From Duganella sp. Root336D2 (lineage in GTDB: Bacteria; Pseudomonadota; Gammaproteobacteria; Burkholderiales; Burkholderiaceae_D): 64,000 bases of DNA. Below, in pieces: positions 25,984-34,660 of the stretch. The stretch covers positions 262,978 to 326,977 of the forward strand of contig NZ_LMDB01000038.1 of NCBI RefSeq assembly GCF_001425005.1. The letters run 5' to 3'. A program made the position numbers and the translations under genes. Each line of letters begins with the position of its first letter. Within the stretch, counting starts at the first letter, position 1. Under the pieces are notes generated by a model. That model did not search any database, had not been told where the DNA came from, and saw only the letters and a list, made by a program, of their open reading frames with translations.

Positions 25984-27282
25984 ATGGGCCAACGTATTGC
26001 AGTACTGGGCGCCGGGCCGATGGGCCTGGCCGTTGCCTATCAACTGGCGCGCGACGGCCATCACCCAGTCGTGTTCGAAGCGGACGACCGGGTCGGCGGA
26101 ATGGCGGCAGCCTTCGACTTCTCCGGCTTGTCGATCGAGCGCTATTATCACTTCCACTGCATCTCCGACACCGCCTTCCTGCAGGTGCTGGATGAACTGG
26201 GCCTGCAGTCGAAGATGCACTGGGTCGCTACCAAGATGGGCTACTGGTACCAGAATCGCCTGCAACCGTGGGGTAACCCGGTCGCGCTGCTGAAGTTCCG
26301 TGGCTTGAGCTTTGCGGCCAAATTCCGCTATGGCCTGCACGCCTTCCTGTCCACGAAGCGCAAGCGCGAAGACTGGCGCCCGCTCGATAACGTCGAGGCG
26401 ACCGGCTGGATTCGCCGTTGGGTGGGCGAGGAAGCCTGGGAAGTGCTGTGGCGCCGCCTGTTCGACTACAAGTTCTATGATCACAGCACCAACCTGTCGG
26501 CGGCCTGGATCTGGAGCCGCATCCGCCGCATCGGCACTTCGCGTGCCAGCCTGTTCGAGGAAAAGCTTGGCTACCTCGACGGCGGCTCCGAGACGCTGCT
26601 CAACGCAATGCGCGACGATATCGTGAAACACGGCGGCGAAGTGCGCCTTGGTACGCCTGTCGCCAAAGTCGTCATGGAGCAGGGCCAGGTGCGCGGCGTC
26701 GAGGCCGGCGGGCAGTTCGAAGCCTTCGACAAGGTGGTCAGCACCATCCCGCTGCCGTATGTTCCGCGCGTGGTGCCGGACCTGCCGCCAGACGTGCTGG
26801 CCAAGTTCCAGTCGGTGAAAAATATCGCCGTGGTATGCGTGATTGCCAAGTTGCGCAAGCCGGTAACGGAGAACTTCTGGCTCAACACCAACGACCCTGA
26901 CATGGACATTCCTGGCCTGGTCGAATATTCGAACCTGCGCCCGCTCGACGAGCACATCACCTACGTGCCGTTCTACATGCCGGGCGAGCATCCGAAGTTT
27001 GCCGACCCGGACCAGGTGTTCCTGGATAAGGTGCGCAGCTACCTGAAGAAGATCAATCCGGCGCTGCGCGACGAAGACTTCCTCGACATGCGCGCCAGCC
27101 GCTACCGCTACGCGCAGCCGATCTGCGACCCCGGCTACCTTGACAAGTTGCCACCCGTAGCGCTGCCGGTAAAGGGCCTGTGGGTCGCCGACACCTCGTA
27201 TTACTACCCGGAGGATCGCGGCATCTCCGAGAGTATCGACTTTGGCCGGAACATGGCGAAAATGGCGGCCCATGCTGAATAA
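25984..27282 (+). CDS. FAD-dependent UDP-galactopyranose mutase-like protein
   Basis: The protein has 432 aa with an N-terminal motif IAVLGAGPMGLAVAYQLA and a following VVFEADDRVGGMAAAF (the GG doublet of amine-oxidase/UGM-like flavoproteins). FEEKLGYLDGGSETLL is central, and WVADTSYYYPEDRGISESIDFGR is the C-terminal FAD-binding piece. It resembles Glf and protoporphyrinogen-oxidase-like proteins of glycan clusters. It may convert pyranose to furanose, or act as an oxidase on the arabinose-type pathway. The last 11 bases overlap the GtrA start. Confidence 0.8.
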   Translation: MGQRIAVLGAGPMGLAVAYQLARDGHHPVVFEADDRVGGMAAAFDFSGLSIERYYHFHCISDTAFLQVLDELGLQSKMHWVATKMGYWYQNRLQPWGNPVALLKFRGLSFAAKFRYGLHAFLSTKRKREDWRPLDNVEATGWIRRWVGEEAWEVLWRRLFDYKFYDHSTNLSAAWIWSRIRRIGTSRASLFEEKLGYLDGGSETLLNAMRDDIVKHGGEVRLGTPVAKVVMEQGQVRGVEAGGQFEAFDKVVSTIPLPYVPRVVPDLPPDVLAKFQSVKNIAVVCVIAKLRKPVTENFWLNTNDPDMDIPGLVEYSNLRPLDEHITYVPFYMPGEHPKFADPDQVFLDKVRSYLKKINPALRDEDFLDMRASRYRYAQPICDPGYLDKLPPVALPVKGLWVADTSYYYPEDRGISESIDFGRNMAKMAAHAE

Positions 27283-27661
27283 GGAATTCCTGCGATTTCT
27301 CGTCGCCGGGGGCATTGCCGCCGGTGCCAATTTCGGCTCGCGCTTCGTCTTCAGCACCTTCCTGGACTATGCGCCGGCGGTCTTCTTTGCCTACCTGGTG
27401 GGGATGCTGGTCGCCTTTACGCTGATGCGCGGCCACGTGTTCAAGGCGCAGGACGGGGCGCTTGCATCCCAGGTCGGCAAGTTCGTTGGCGTGAACGTGC
27501 TGGCAGTACTCCAGACACTGGCGATCAGTTTGCTGCTGGCGCGCTGGCTGTTACCCTCACTCGGCATTGTCGAACATGCCGAAGCGCTGGCGCACCTGGC
27601 TGGCGTACTCGTGCCAGTGGTTACCAGCTATTTTGGCCATAAGTTCCTGACTTTCCGATGA
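27272..27661 (+). CDS. GtrA-family four-helix membrane protein
   Basis: The protein has 129 aa in the GtrA pattern: FLRFLVAGGIAAGANFGSRF, a second helix with PAVFFAYLVGMLVAF, and the ending VTSYFGHKFLTF. GtrA proteins act with polyprenyl-phosphate sugar synthases, probably flipping the lipid-linked sugar. The ATG at 27272 overlaps the flavoprotein end; a longer frame to 27242 is within that gene and rejected. The stop overlaps the next start (ATGAG), so the two are translationally coupled. Confidence 0.87.
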   Translation: MLNKEFLRFLVAGGIAAGANFGSRFVFSTFLDYAPAVFFAYLVGMLVAFTLMRGHVFKAQDGALASQVGKFVGVNVLAVLQTLAISLLLARWLLPSLGIVEHAEALAHLAGVLVPVVTSYFGHKFLTFR

Positions 27662-28641
27662 GCGGGGCTGCGGCGCGACTCCAGTTGGCACTGGGTGATC
27701 CACGCATCATCCGGGCCGTCGTCCTGTTTGTCAGCGCCGCGGTGCTGCTTTACCTGTCTGCAATTTTCTGGTTCGGCTGGACGGGGACGGTGGCAGCATT
27801 ATCGTCCCTTGGCCTGAAAACCATCCTGCTTGCAGCCCTGCTGTCGTCGACTTCTTACCTGTGGCGTTTCGGCCGCTGGGAGTCTTCGCTGCGCTGCTTT
27901 GGGCACCAGGTCCCGATGTGGCGCCACTTGGCCATCTACCTGTCCGGACTGGGGCTGACAGCAACGCCGGGCAAGTCTGGCGAGACCTTCCGCTCCGCTT
28001 TGCTGCTGCAGCAGGGCGTGCGGGTTTCCCACAGCCTTGCCGCCTTCATTGTCGACCGTGCCAGCGATGTCCTGGGCATGTGCTTGCTGGGCTTTGCTGC
28101 GGCATGGATGGCGGGACAGGTGCTGGCCTGGGCTTGGATGCTGGCCTTTGGCATGCTGCTGCTGGGCAGCTGCATATTTGCCGGCTTCCTGCGCCAGCCA
28201 CATGCCGGAGCCTGCTGGGGCTGGCTAAGCCGCGCTTGGCAACGCCTGCCTGTCAAGAGCGGGCAAGCTGTCCTCGAAAGCTGGGCCGGTGTGTGGAAAC
28301 TGCCGCGAGTGACGGCTTATTCCGTCGTGGCGATGATTGCCTATGGCACGCAGGCGCTGGTGTTCGCCTGGTTCTGTGCTGCCGCGGGGACTGGGGTGCC
28401 TGTCGCCGCCTGCGTCCTGATCTTTGTGCAGGCAACCTTGTTTGGCGCGGCAAGCATGCTGCCGGGCGGTTTAGGTGCCATGGAGGCCGCGCTGGTCATT
28501 CAATTGACCGAGCGCGGGGTGGATGGCGGCGTTGCCGTGTCGATGGCGATTGCCATCCGCCTTGTGACACTCTGGCTGGGCATGGCCATTGGCGCCTTGT
28601 CCCTGCTGTCTTCGGCCAAGCAGGCCGCACGAAACGCCTAG
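27658..28641 (+). CDS. UPF0104/LPG-synthase-TM-like flippase-type membrane protein
   Basis: The protein has 327 aa with about eight hydrophobic helices. LTATPGKSGETFRSALL is the G-K-x-G-E motif of the AglD/MprF-N (UPF0104) family, followed by FIVDRASDVLG (the D-R pair of the family) and MLPGGLGAMEAALV. Members are linked to lipid transport or dolichol-linked sugar transfer. It ends the plus-strand operon and is convergent with the next gene across 6 bp. Confidence 0.85.
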   Translation: MSGAAARLQLALGDPRIIRAVVLFVSAAVLLYLSAIFWFGWTGTVAALSSLGLKTILLAALLSSTSYLWRFGRWESSLRCFGHQVPMWRHLAIYLSGLGLTATPGKSGETFRSALLLQQGVRVSHSLAAFIVDRASDVLGMCLLGFAAAWMAGQVLAWAWMLAFGMLLLGSCIFAGFLRQPHAGACWGWLSRAWQRLPVKSGQAVLESWAGVWKLPRVTAYSVVAMIAYGTQALVFAWFCAAAGTGVPVAACVLIFVQATLFGAASMLPGGLGAMEAALVIQLTERGVDGGVAVSMAIAIRLVTLWLGMAIGALSLLSSAKQAARNA

Positions 28642-28647
28642 CTTGGC

Positions 28648-31020
28648 TTATCGCCCAATATGCGTCTTCATCTTGAACTGCGGGCACATGAACATGGAAT
28701 TCCCTTTCTCATATGCCAGGCCCAGCGTGTAGTCGCCTGCCAGCTTCGTCACATCGGCAGTGGCCACGTAGCCTGACTGGTTCAATTGCGGTTTGTGGAA
28801 ATGGGCGCCGACATCCGGGCGCTCGGTCTGTTGGGTTTCGACAAAGTAGCGCGTTCCTTGCTCGCTGGTCAGCATGAGGTAGGTCTTATCTGGCAGTTCC
28901 GCTGCGTCGGCCGAAAGTGCCAGCCATCCATTCACGTTCAGCAACGCGGCGGCGGATACGACTGTCTGGGCGGGAGAGACGCCGTTGGCCGAATCGATGC
29001 TGCCATCGCATTTCTCGACTAAGACGGGATTGCCAAAACCTGTCCTGTCCTCCACTTGGGCGAAGCCGTATTTGGCAATCACGCCTTCGTCTGCCTTGTA
29101 TTCCAGCGCGAAGAGCTCGATCTCGAAACTGTTGCGCCAGAATATGTTACGGCCGACAGGTTCGATGCTGATCGATGCGACTGCTTTGCCTTTCAGGAAG
29201 TTGGTCCCGGCGTACAGTAGGCCGAAGTCCTCGGTGCTTTCAACCAGCGGCGAGAGGACAAATCCCGCTGCGGCCATGCTCGCAATCATGCGGTATTTTT
29301 TTTCAATCCCGTTTGCCGTCGTAACCCGGATTTCAAGCTGGCTCGGTTTGAGCAGGGTGTTCGAGAGTGAGCCGAGCACACTTTTTTGCAGGTTGATCTT
29401 TGCATACAAGGCCTTATTGGTCGCCGGCAAAATAAGCTGCTCTCCGAGCGAAGCGGTACGTGTGAGAACGCTGTTCGACTGGGCAGGGGTGATGCTGCCT
29501 GGCTGGCGGTGCTTAAGCAGCAGGTAGCCGTTCACAAAAGAAGACGGCTCATAGTCAGATATGAGCACTGGCCAACTCGGACCTTCTTCCAGGGCCGGCA
29601 GCCTGCCGTCAATCGGCTGTACTTTAAAGAGGATGTTATCCGGCCTGTTAGGACCGACCAAGTGCTCCTTATTCTTATCGGCCAAGGCAGGCGCATACAC
29701 CGAGTAGCTCTGCAAAACAGGACGGGGATTCCATTTGTTACCCGATGCAATCAGATACGCCTGGTCGTAAGAATAAATATCGACGGTCCCTTCCAAGGCA
29801 GGGACCATGCCACGGGCGTTGAGCTCGGCCAGGCTGCGCGCATAATCTTCCTTCAGCTTGCCTGGCACCGATATCCTCGAAGCCATGCCGGTCCAGGCAT
29901 TCAGGTAGGTGGATTTGAAGTTGTGGAAAGCGGTCTGGGGAGACGTCTTGATTTGCGCCCTATCGATATATGACCAAGCGGCCGCTGCAACAAGAAAGAG
30001 GACGAGCGCCTTATAGCGAGACAGCAGGGTCCCCGCCAGCATCGCCACCAGGAACAGCGTGGTGCTGGCAATCACCGCATGGCCATCGTGCCGGACGAAT
30101 CCAGCTTTGAATGCGAGGAACAGCACGCACGAAAACATCAGGGCCGCTGTCGAGCGCAGGAATAGCGGCACATCCTTGCGCAAAAATACGAGGATCACAA
30201 TGGCGCTTGCCGCAGCCGCATAGGCCAGCAACTCCCTTGCGCTGCCGCTGAGAGACATCGCCTCCGTGTATCCGCTGATAATAGGAAGCATGGATTGGAA
30301 ATAGCGGGGAAGGGCAGCGACAGGCTGGCCAGCCACGCTCCAGAACGCCATCATCGAAACGACGGGAACCAGGCAGCATGCCGCAGCCAACTGGCGCCGT
30401 CCGGTTTTCACCAGCAGGAATGCGGAGAATAAAACGATCACGATGCACGCAACCAAGGCGGAGCCCTTGATCAACGGGAGCAGGCCGAAAGGAGTGAACA
30501 GCGCGACCACGATGGCGGCAAAGGTGCGCGTGCCGGTCTTTTCGATTTCGTCCGCGGCGACCGACCGATAAAGGCTGGCGCCGACAAGGAGGGGGTAAAA
30601 GAACAGGAGCGCATCCGGAAAATAGATGAACGCCCCAAGAACAAATAGGAGAGCGAGCTGCATGGTCCAGCTGGCATTCTTGAAATTCCGGTAAACCGCC
30701 AGTGCAAACGACAACCCAAGGTACATGGCGCCCCAGATCATCAAATGATCGGTGGCCGGGTGGTATGCCTTCGTATAGATGGCGGCATACGGCCCAAAGG
30801 TAAAGGCGATATCGGAACCGATCACCAGTCCCTGCGCGATGGCCTGGTTCATCGCCAGCATCCATGATGGGTCAAGCCCCTCTCCCGGCAAGGCCGGCGA
30901 AAAGGGGACGAACACGGCCAGCGCCGTCAATACCAGGAAGATGAGGAAAACGAGATTGGAGGAGATGAACTTGACTTTGCCGCGAAGGGCAAGGACCACG
31001 CCTTGTGCGGGGATGCTCAT
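28648..31020 (-). CDS. Large polytopic membrane protein of unknown function
   Basis: The protein is about 790 aa with 10-12 hydrophobic helices in its first 430 residues. GLDPSWMLAMNQAIAQGL and FTFGPYAAIY lie in the first loop, and a soluble beta-rich C-terminal half follows. This plan (GT-C-like N-terminus plus soluble tail) parallels the protein at 22894-25014, but the sequences are not evidently close. The ATG at 31020 is chosen for its purine-rich upstream stretch; an ATG at 31041 is possible. It is convergent with the UPF0104-like gene and lies just outside the tRNA-Phe island. Confidence 0.65.
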   Translation of the reverse strand: MSIPAQGVVLALRGKVKFISSNLVFLIFLVLTALAVFVPFSPALPGEGLDPSWMLAMNQAIAQGLVIGSDIAFTFGPYAAIYTKAYHPATDHLMIWGAMYLGLSFALAVYRNFKNASWTMQLALLFVLGAFIYFPDALLFFYPLLVGASLYRSVAADEIEKTGTRTFAAIVVALFTPFGLLPLIKGSALVACIVIVLFSAFLLVKTGRRQLAAACCLVPVVSMMAFWSVAGQPVAALPRYFQSMLPIISGYTEAMSLSGSARELLAYAAAASAIVILVFLRKDVPLFLRSTAALMFSCVLFLAFKAGFVRHDGHAVIASTTLFLVAMLAGTLLSRYKALVLFLVAAAAWSYIDRAQIKTSPQTAFHNFKSTYLNAWTGMASRISVPGKLKEDYARSLAELNARGMVPALEGTVDIYSYDQAYLIASGNKWNPRPVLQSYSVYAPALADKNKEHLVGPNRPDNILFKVQPIDGRLPALEEGPSWPVLISDYEPSSFVNGYLLLKHRQPGSITPAQSNSVLTRTASLGEQLILPATNKALYAKINLQKSVLGSLSNTLLKPSQLEIRVTTANGIEKKYRMIASMAAAGFVLSPLVESTEDFGLLYAGTNFLKGKAVASISIEPVGRNIFWRNSFEIELFALEYKADEGVIAKYGFAQVEDRTGFGNPVLVEKCDGSIDSANGVSPAQTVVSAAALLNVNGWLALSADAAELPDKTYLMLTSEQGTRYFVETQQTERPDVGAHFHKPQLNQSGYVATADVTKLAGDYTLGLAYEKGNSMFMCPQFKMKTHIGR

Positions 31021-31099
31021 GTACTTTTGCTCATAATGCAAGTTGGAGGTGTTGCATTTTAAGTCAGCATCGTGGGAGGTGTCATCTGTAAAGCGAAAA

Positions 31100-31126
31100 A
31101 CAAAAACGCCACCCGAAGGTGGCGTT
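31100..31126 (-). terminator. Rho-independent terminator, ancestral to the tRNA-Phe
   Basis: On the minus strand a 9-bp stem AACGCCACC with a TTCG tetraloop is followed by TTTTG. It sits just beyond the left copy of the tRNA 3' end, where the tRNA-Phe transcript would have ended before island insertion. Confidence 0.8.
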
Positions 31127-31129
31127 CTT

Positions 31130-31186
31130 ACTTTTTATTCTTGGTGGCCCGGGGCGGAATCGAACCACCGACACAAGGATTTTCAA
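31130..31186. repeat. attL: 57-bp direct repeat of the tRNA-Phe 3' end
   Basis: The repeat is identical to 45316-45372. It contains the CCA end, acceptor 3' strand, T arm, variable loop and anticodon-stem 3' side of tRNA-Phe, and then diverges. It marks the left junction of the integrated element. Confidence 0.88.
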
Positions 31187-31537
31187 GACAACGCGCTGCC
31201 GAACCTGAGTTCTTTCGAAGTCTTAGTATTGGGTATCTTCCTTGCGCGGCTGGGATAGATGAATCGAGCAAGGATATACTGTCGAAAAAGGGACTGGCAG
31301 TTTCATCTGATAGGTAAGCCAGCCGAAGGTGTTCTGGCACGCGCTCTTAGCGTCCTGGGACTTCCCATTTTGCACAAGGGAACCGACAATAGACAGGTGA
31401 GATTGCAGTCGGTCACGCTGGCGCATCAGGTAAGTCGTTCATGAAATCGAATCGGTTCCCGGCAAGCCTGCTACCTGTCCCGTGGTAAAGACAGTGTATG
31501 GACAGTGGCTGGCCTTTTTGATGGAAGAATCTGGAAG
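31187..31537. other. Island left end, no gene supported
   Basis: About 350 bp lie between attL and the first small reading frame. Only short overlapping frames without ribosome sites are present; no tRNA, hairpin terminator or repeat was seen. Confidence 0.55.
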
Positions 31538-31651
31538 TTATTTTGTCTTGATCTTTACCCAATCGAACGGAAACACTCCATCTCTAGGGTTGTTCGGTGC
31601 TGGCGTCGGTGCGGGCTGGGGATTTGGCTTCGTCGAGTCTTGCTTCGTCAT
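31538..31651 (-). CDS. 37-aa Pro/Thr-rich peptide, copy 1
   Basis: This short frame begins MTKQDSTKP, has a P/A/T-rich middle and ends NPRDGVFPFDWVKIKTK. A second copy near the other end of the island (43343-43459) shares the MTKQ start, the proline-rich middle and NPRDGVFP-x-DW-x-K. A core of more than 20 bp is also similar at DNA level. No ribosome site is visible, so translation is uncertain. No Cys and no signal peptide are present. It could be a small protein, a peptide precursor, or a conserved DNA element that happens to be open. Confidence 0.45.
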   Translation of the reverse strand: MTKQDSTKPNPQPAPTPAPNNPRDGVFPFDWVKIKTK

Positions 31652-31791
31652 GTTTTTACAGATGCGTTGATTAGTGCCGGAGACGCATCTTAGCACTGCC
31701 GTCAGGTCGTTGTCCCCCCCGTGCGTTACTTCATGCTTCGGTAGACCGCAACCGGCCAGAATCCGTCGTTCATTTTATTTGCAGGTACTCA

Positions 31792-32286
31792 ATGGCCATT
31801 TGGCAGTTCTTAGTAGCGCTAATACCACGGCAGTGGGCTGAACGGGACGGTAACAGTCCTGAAATGCTGTATGACGGCGAGGGTTACAATGATACGTCGA
31901 GCGCTTGGCAGAATAATCAGCCTAACGTTAATCTCGCCGAATTGATTTCTGGAATATTGCCTCCTGCGGAATCTTGGAGCGACTCCCTGAGAATTTGGGG
32001 TGATGAGCGTAGAAGTGATATCCAGGTAGGCTACGAAGGCGATAATGTCGAGTCGGTCATGGTTCGCATCGATGCCCGAGAAGATACGGCACACCTATGC
32101 TCTAGAGTTATTGAACTCGCTAGCGTACTTGATTGCGTCCTATTTTTCCCTGCGGAACGCGCCATAATTGCTTTGGACTTGGCGGCACTCAGCGGAGCTG
32201 TTCAGAAGTCGCGGGCCGCACGTTTCGCTGCTGCGCCCCATGAATTCATTGAGCAGCTTAGTCGCACATCATCCAACGAGAGCTAG
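31792..32286 (+). CDS. Hypothetical protein, 164 aa
   Basis: I do not recognise the family. The frame starts at the ATG at 31792 with AGG seven bases upstream. The protein looks soluble and acidic with no signal or membrane helix; it has a W-rich start (MAIWQFLVALIPRQW) and a C-terminal helical half (DTAHLCSRVIELASVLDCVLFF). It is the first of six same-strand small genes (to 34533) with gaps of about 40-125 bp. Their size and spacing resemble cassette or immunity-gene clusters. Confidence 0.6.
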   Translation: MAIWQFLVALIPRQWAERDGNSPEMLYDGEGYNDTSSAWQNNQPNVNLAELISGILPPAESWSDSLRIWGDERRSDIQVGYEGDNVESVMVRIDAREDTAHLCSRVIELASVLDCVLFFPAERAIIALDLAALSGAVQKSRAARFAAAPHEFIEQLSRTSSNES

Positions 32287-32409
32287 GCTGAAAACGGCAA
32301 TAAGCACCCACTGGAGGTCGAAATTTCAAGCTACATATTTTTATCGTCGAACGAAGCATGTTCAATTTCGTCCAGTTCGATCGAGTCGTTGCAGGAGGCC
32401 AGTGTTGAA

Positions 32410-32712
32410 ATGTTCGCGGTAGAACTTTCAGGTGACGACGAACTGGAGCTGCTGATGAGTCTACTTGGCATAACGCTGTCTTCCCCTACGTTGATATCTC
32501 AAAGCGCTGAATTTTCGGCGCTGTTCGACTATTCGAACAACCTATTGCCAGAACTTGATCAGAAGGGCTTCGATGGGTTTTATGAAGAATGGTTAAGCCA
32601 AACGGGTCGGAATTCGAGTATGGATGAATATGGACAACTCTTGTTCCTGCAGGGGCGAGCTTCAGCTTGGAATAGAATGTCCGGTCGATTTATTCTTCGC
32701 GAGAAGCCTTAG
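32410..32712 (+). CDS. Hypothetical protein, about 100 aa
   Basis: Unrecognised, small and acidic, with a region FYEEWLSQTGRNSSMDEYGQ and no Cys, signal or membrane helix. The ATG at 32410 (MFAVELSGDDELELL) is chosen because the upstream part of the frame (to 32389) is short and poor; no strong ribosome site helps. It follows the 164-aa gene after about 120 bp on the same strand. Confidence 0.5.
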   Translation: MFAVELSGDDELELLMSLLGITLSSPTLISQSAEFSALFDYSNNLLPELDQKGFDGFYEEWLSQTGRNSSMDEYGQLLFLQGRASAWNRMSGRFILREKP

Positions 32713-32826
32713 AATACGGGGCATGAGGAAGAGAGAGTCAGCGCCGAACATGCGAGCCGGTTAGCGGCGGGCGCTCCTAGGAATGCTGCTAAATTTTGGC
32801 GAATACCTATCTAACATCTGGCCGTT

Positions 32827-33369
32827 ATGCACTCAGCAATCCCAATTGATACAGTAGACGAATTTGCTTCGCGCGTATTGAAAGTCAACCACGCTGGCGA
32901 GCACGGGGCTGTCAATATCTACGCAGGGCAGATTTTTCTTGCACGACTTACTGCGCCATCCATGGTCGCCGAGCTCATTGAATTCAAGTCACATGAAGAA
33001 CGACACCGAGCCATATTCTGGGCTGAACTTCAAAGACGAAATCGTCCTCGCTGCAAGAGCTTTTGGCTCTGTGGGGTAGGCGGCTTCGTTCTTGGTGCGA
33101 TAACTGGCGCGTTTGGTCGCCGCGCTATTGCGGCAACTACAGTAGCAGTCGAGCGCGTAGTTCTTCGCCATCTTGATCAACAGCTTTCGTTATTGTCGGG
33201 CAAGGACCAGATGGCAACCCAAGCAATTGCTTCAATCGTTACAGAGGAGCGGCAGCATCACGATCAATCGGCAACTCATATTGCATTTGATCGGTTCTGG
33301 TCGAGGATTCTGTCACCCATAGTGTCCGCCTCTACGGAGACCGTCATTTGGATTGGCATGCGTGTATGA
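32827..33369 (+). CDS. COQ7-like demethoxyubiquinone hydroxylase family protein
   Basis: The protein has 180 aa. KVNHAGEHGAVNIYAGQIF (residues 18-36) is the family signature with Glu and His iron ligands. HEERHRAIFW (about 58-67) and VTEERQHHDQSA (about 138-149) supply the remaining Glu/His ligands of a di-iron four-helix bundle. COQ7/Cat5 hydroxylates demethoxyubiquinone in ubiquinone synthesis. This copy sits among hypothetical genes in an island, away from ubiquinone genes. It may be an accessory or neofunctionalised copy; the key ligands look kept. Confidence 0.8.
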   Translation: MHSAIPIDTVDEFASRVLKVNHAGEHGAVNIYAGQIFLARLTAPSMVAELIEFKSHEERHRAIFWAELQRRNRPRCKSFWLCGVGGFVLGAITGAFGRRAIAATTVAVERVVLRHLDQQLSLLSGKDQMATQAIASIVTEERQHHDQSATHIAFDRFWSRILSPIVSASTETVIWIGMRV

Positions 33370-33425
33370 CGCCCAACATGGACGGGCTCAATTCGGAAAA
33401 ACGGACTACCAAAATTTCAAAACGC

Positions 33426-33695
33426 ATGCCTAGATATTTGAAAAAATACTGGAACGAAGGACGCGGCGATGAGTACGACTCATGGGGGACCTCTTGGTGG
33501 TTCTTTGAAGTGAGTGAAAACGGCGACGTCACCCGGCAAGCAGAACTTTACGAAGTAGGTAGGCTGCTGCGTTATAGTGAAGAGCATATTGAGGACGAAT
33601 TCGGCGCGCTTGCTGAGATATCAATCGATATGTCGGATGCAGAGTACATTGCGATTTCGCCGGAGGATTTTGAAGCGCTCTGGAACAGAATCTAG
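33426..33695 (+). CDS. Hypothetical protein with YWNEGRGDEYDSWG motif, about 89 aa
   Basis: The family name is unknown to me, but the segment YWNEGRGDEYDSWGTSWW then FFEVSENGDVTRQAELY recalls a widespread small soluble protein type. The ATG at 33426 puts the recognisable part at the N-terminus; an upstream start at 33348-33363 would overlap the COQ7-like gene. No ribosome site was found for either. It has no signal or helix. Confidence 0.6.
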   Translation: MPRYLKKYWNEGRGDEYDSWGTSWWFFEVSENGDVTRQAELYEVGRLLRYSEEHIEDEFGALAEISIDMSDAEYIAISPEDFEALWNRI

Positions 33696-33765
33696 GACCG
33701 ATTTGGTATCGGTCAGATGCCGCCGGTACCGTAACGCCACAAAAGCTTGCTAGAACTAATTGTGT

Positions 33766-34173
33766 ATGCTGAATACGAAACTGTTTGATGCGATTTCATC
33801 GCACGCTGACTTGAATGATCCTGCGGAGCAATTCCTCGCGCAAAGGTTCATGATTGAAGCTCTCGGGAGAGTAACGAACCAACTGCCGTCAATTGCCCGG
33901 ACTGCCGCTTCCACCGCCAATCGTTTCATTACTGGTGCGGCTACGGCGGATGAGGTTATAGAAGAGCGGGTCCGACTGTGGAAAGCGATTGAAGGTAGAG
34001 ATCAATCAGATGAGCCTGATGTACTGAAGATCAGAACCGCAATATGCGTCTTACATCCTATGGAGTTAGGAGTAGCCGCAGAGGCCCTCGAATATTTTTT
34101 TGCCTTTTGGCAGCGCGGTGGCTTGGGGCTCGCGGAGCTCTCGGCCGCTGTTGAAAACAAGTATGGCATCTAG
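33766..34173 (+). CDS. Hypothetical helical protein, 135 aa
   Basis: Unrecognised. The protein is almost all helical and soluble (FLAQRFMIEALGRVTNQLP; ATADEVIEERVRLWKAIEG). The ATG at 33766 is preferred over a TTG two codons upstream. It lies in the same-strand series of small genes, 70 bp after the previous one and 45 bp before the next. Confidence 0.55.
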   Translation: MLNTKLFDAISSHADLNDPAEQFLAQRFMIEALGRVTNQLPSIARTAASTANRFITGAATADEVIEERVRLWKAIEGRDQSDEPDVLKIRTAICVLHPMELGVAAEALEYFFAFWQRGGLGLAELSAAVENKYGI

Positions 34174-34218
34174 GTAGCCTAGAACGGCCTGTAGCCGTCA
34201 CGCGAACGGCTTTAGCAC

Positions 34219-34533
34219 ATGGAAAATTATAGACTGCGATATTTCTTCGACCCAGGCTCTGGTATTTGCCTTTGGTCGGAAAATGACTTAGCCAGCGATA
34301 GATTCGGGTACGCTGTGGAGTTGGATGATCTTGACCTCAATTCGTCGGTGAGGATGCTTGCTGAAGAGCTGATAGCGCGCTTTGATACGTCTATTGATTG
34401 GACCAATCCGCCTGGACCTTCACCATGGTCTGATATAGAGCGTGAGCGTTTTCAGGTGGAGACTGCGGGTCTTCTTTGCTCACTTCAGAAATGTCTGGGT
34501 GCTGGTTTTGAAATTCGTGATTGCACACGCTGA
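34219..34533 (+). CDS. Hypothetical protein with YFFDPGSG motif, 104 aa
   Basis: The start YRLRYFFDPGSGICLWS and the segment FDTSIDWTNPPGPSPWS are distinctive and look like a conserved small family found in varied bacteria; I cannot name its function. It is soluble and acidic. The gene ends the small-gene series and is followed by a strong terminator before the convergent integrase. Confidence 0.62.
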   Translation: MENYRLRYFFDPGSGICLWSENDLASDRFGYAVELDDLDLNSSVRMLAEELIARFDTSIDWTNPPGPSPWSDIERERFQVETAGLLCSLQKCLGAGFEIRDCTR

Positions 34534-34604
34534 CGTCTAGCGGCATAGCAGTGTTGGGAGAAATACTCCGTGCCGGAGCGATAAGACCTCAGCAATCGCA
34601 AAAA

Positions 34605-34645
34605 AAAAATGCTGGGCTGTCCGTGAAGAGCAGCCCAGCATTTTT
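34605..34645. terminator. Bidirectional terminator between small genes and integrase
   Basis: A 15-bp stem (AAAAATGCTGGGCTG with its complement) and an 11-base loop have a T-run on the plus strand and an A-run on its left side (a T-run on the minus strand). It can end both converging transcripts. Confidence 0.9.
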
Positions 34646-34660
34646 GCTGAAGCGTAGATA

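Noticed and set aside
31142..31186. A second tRNA gene at the left island end
   Set aside because: Only the 3' half of tRNA-Phe is present; the 5' half, D arm and most of the anticodon arm are missing, so it is the attL repeat.
31792..34533. Integron gene-cassette array
   Set aside because: No integron integrase is present, and I could not find paired R/L attC core sites between the genes.
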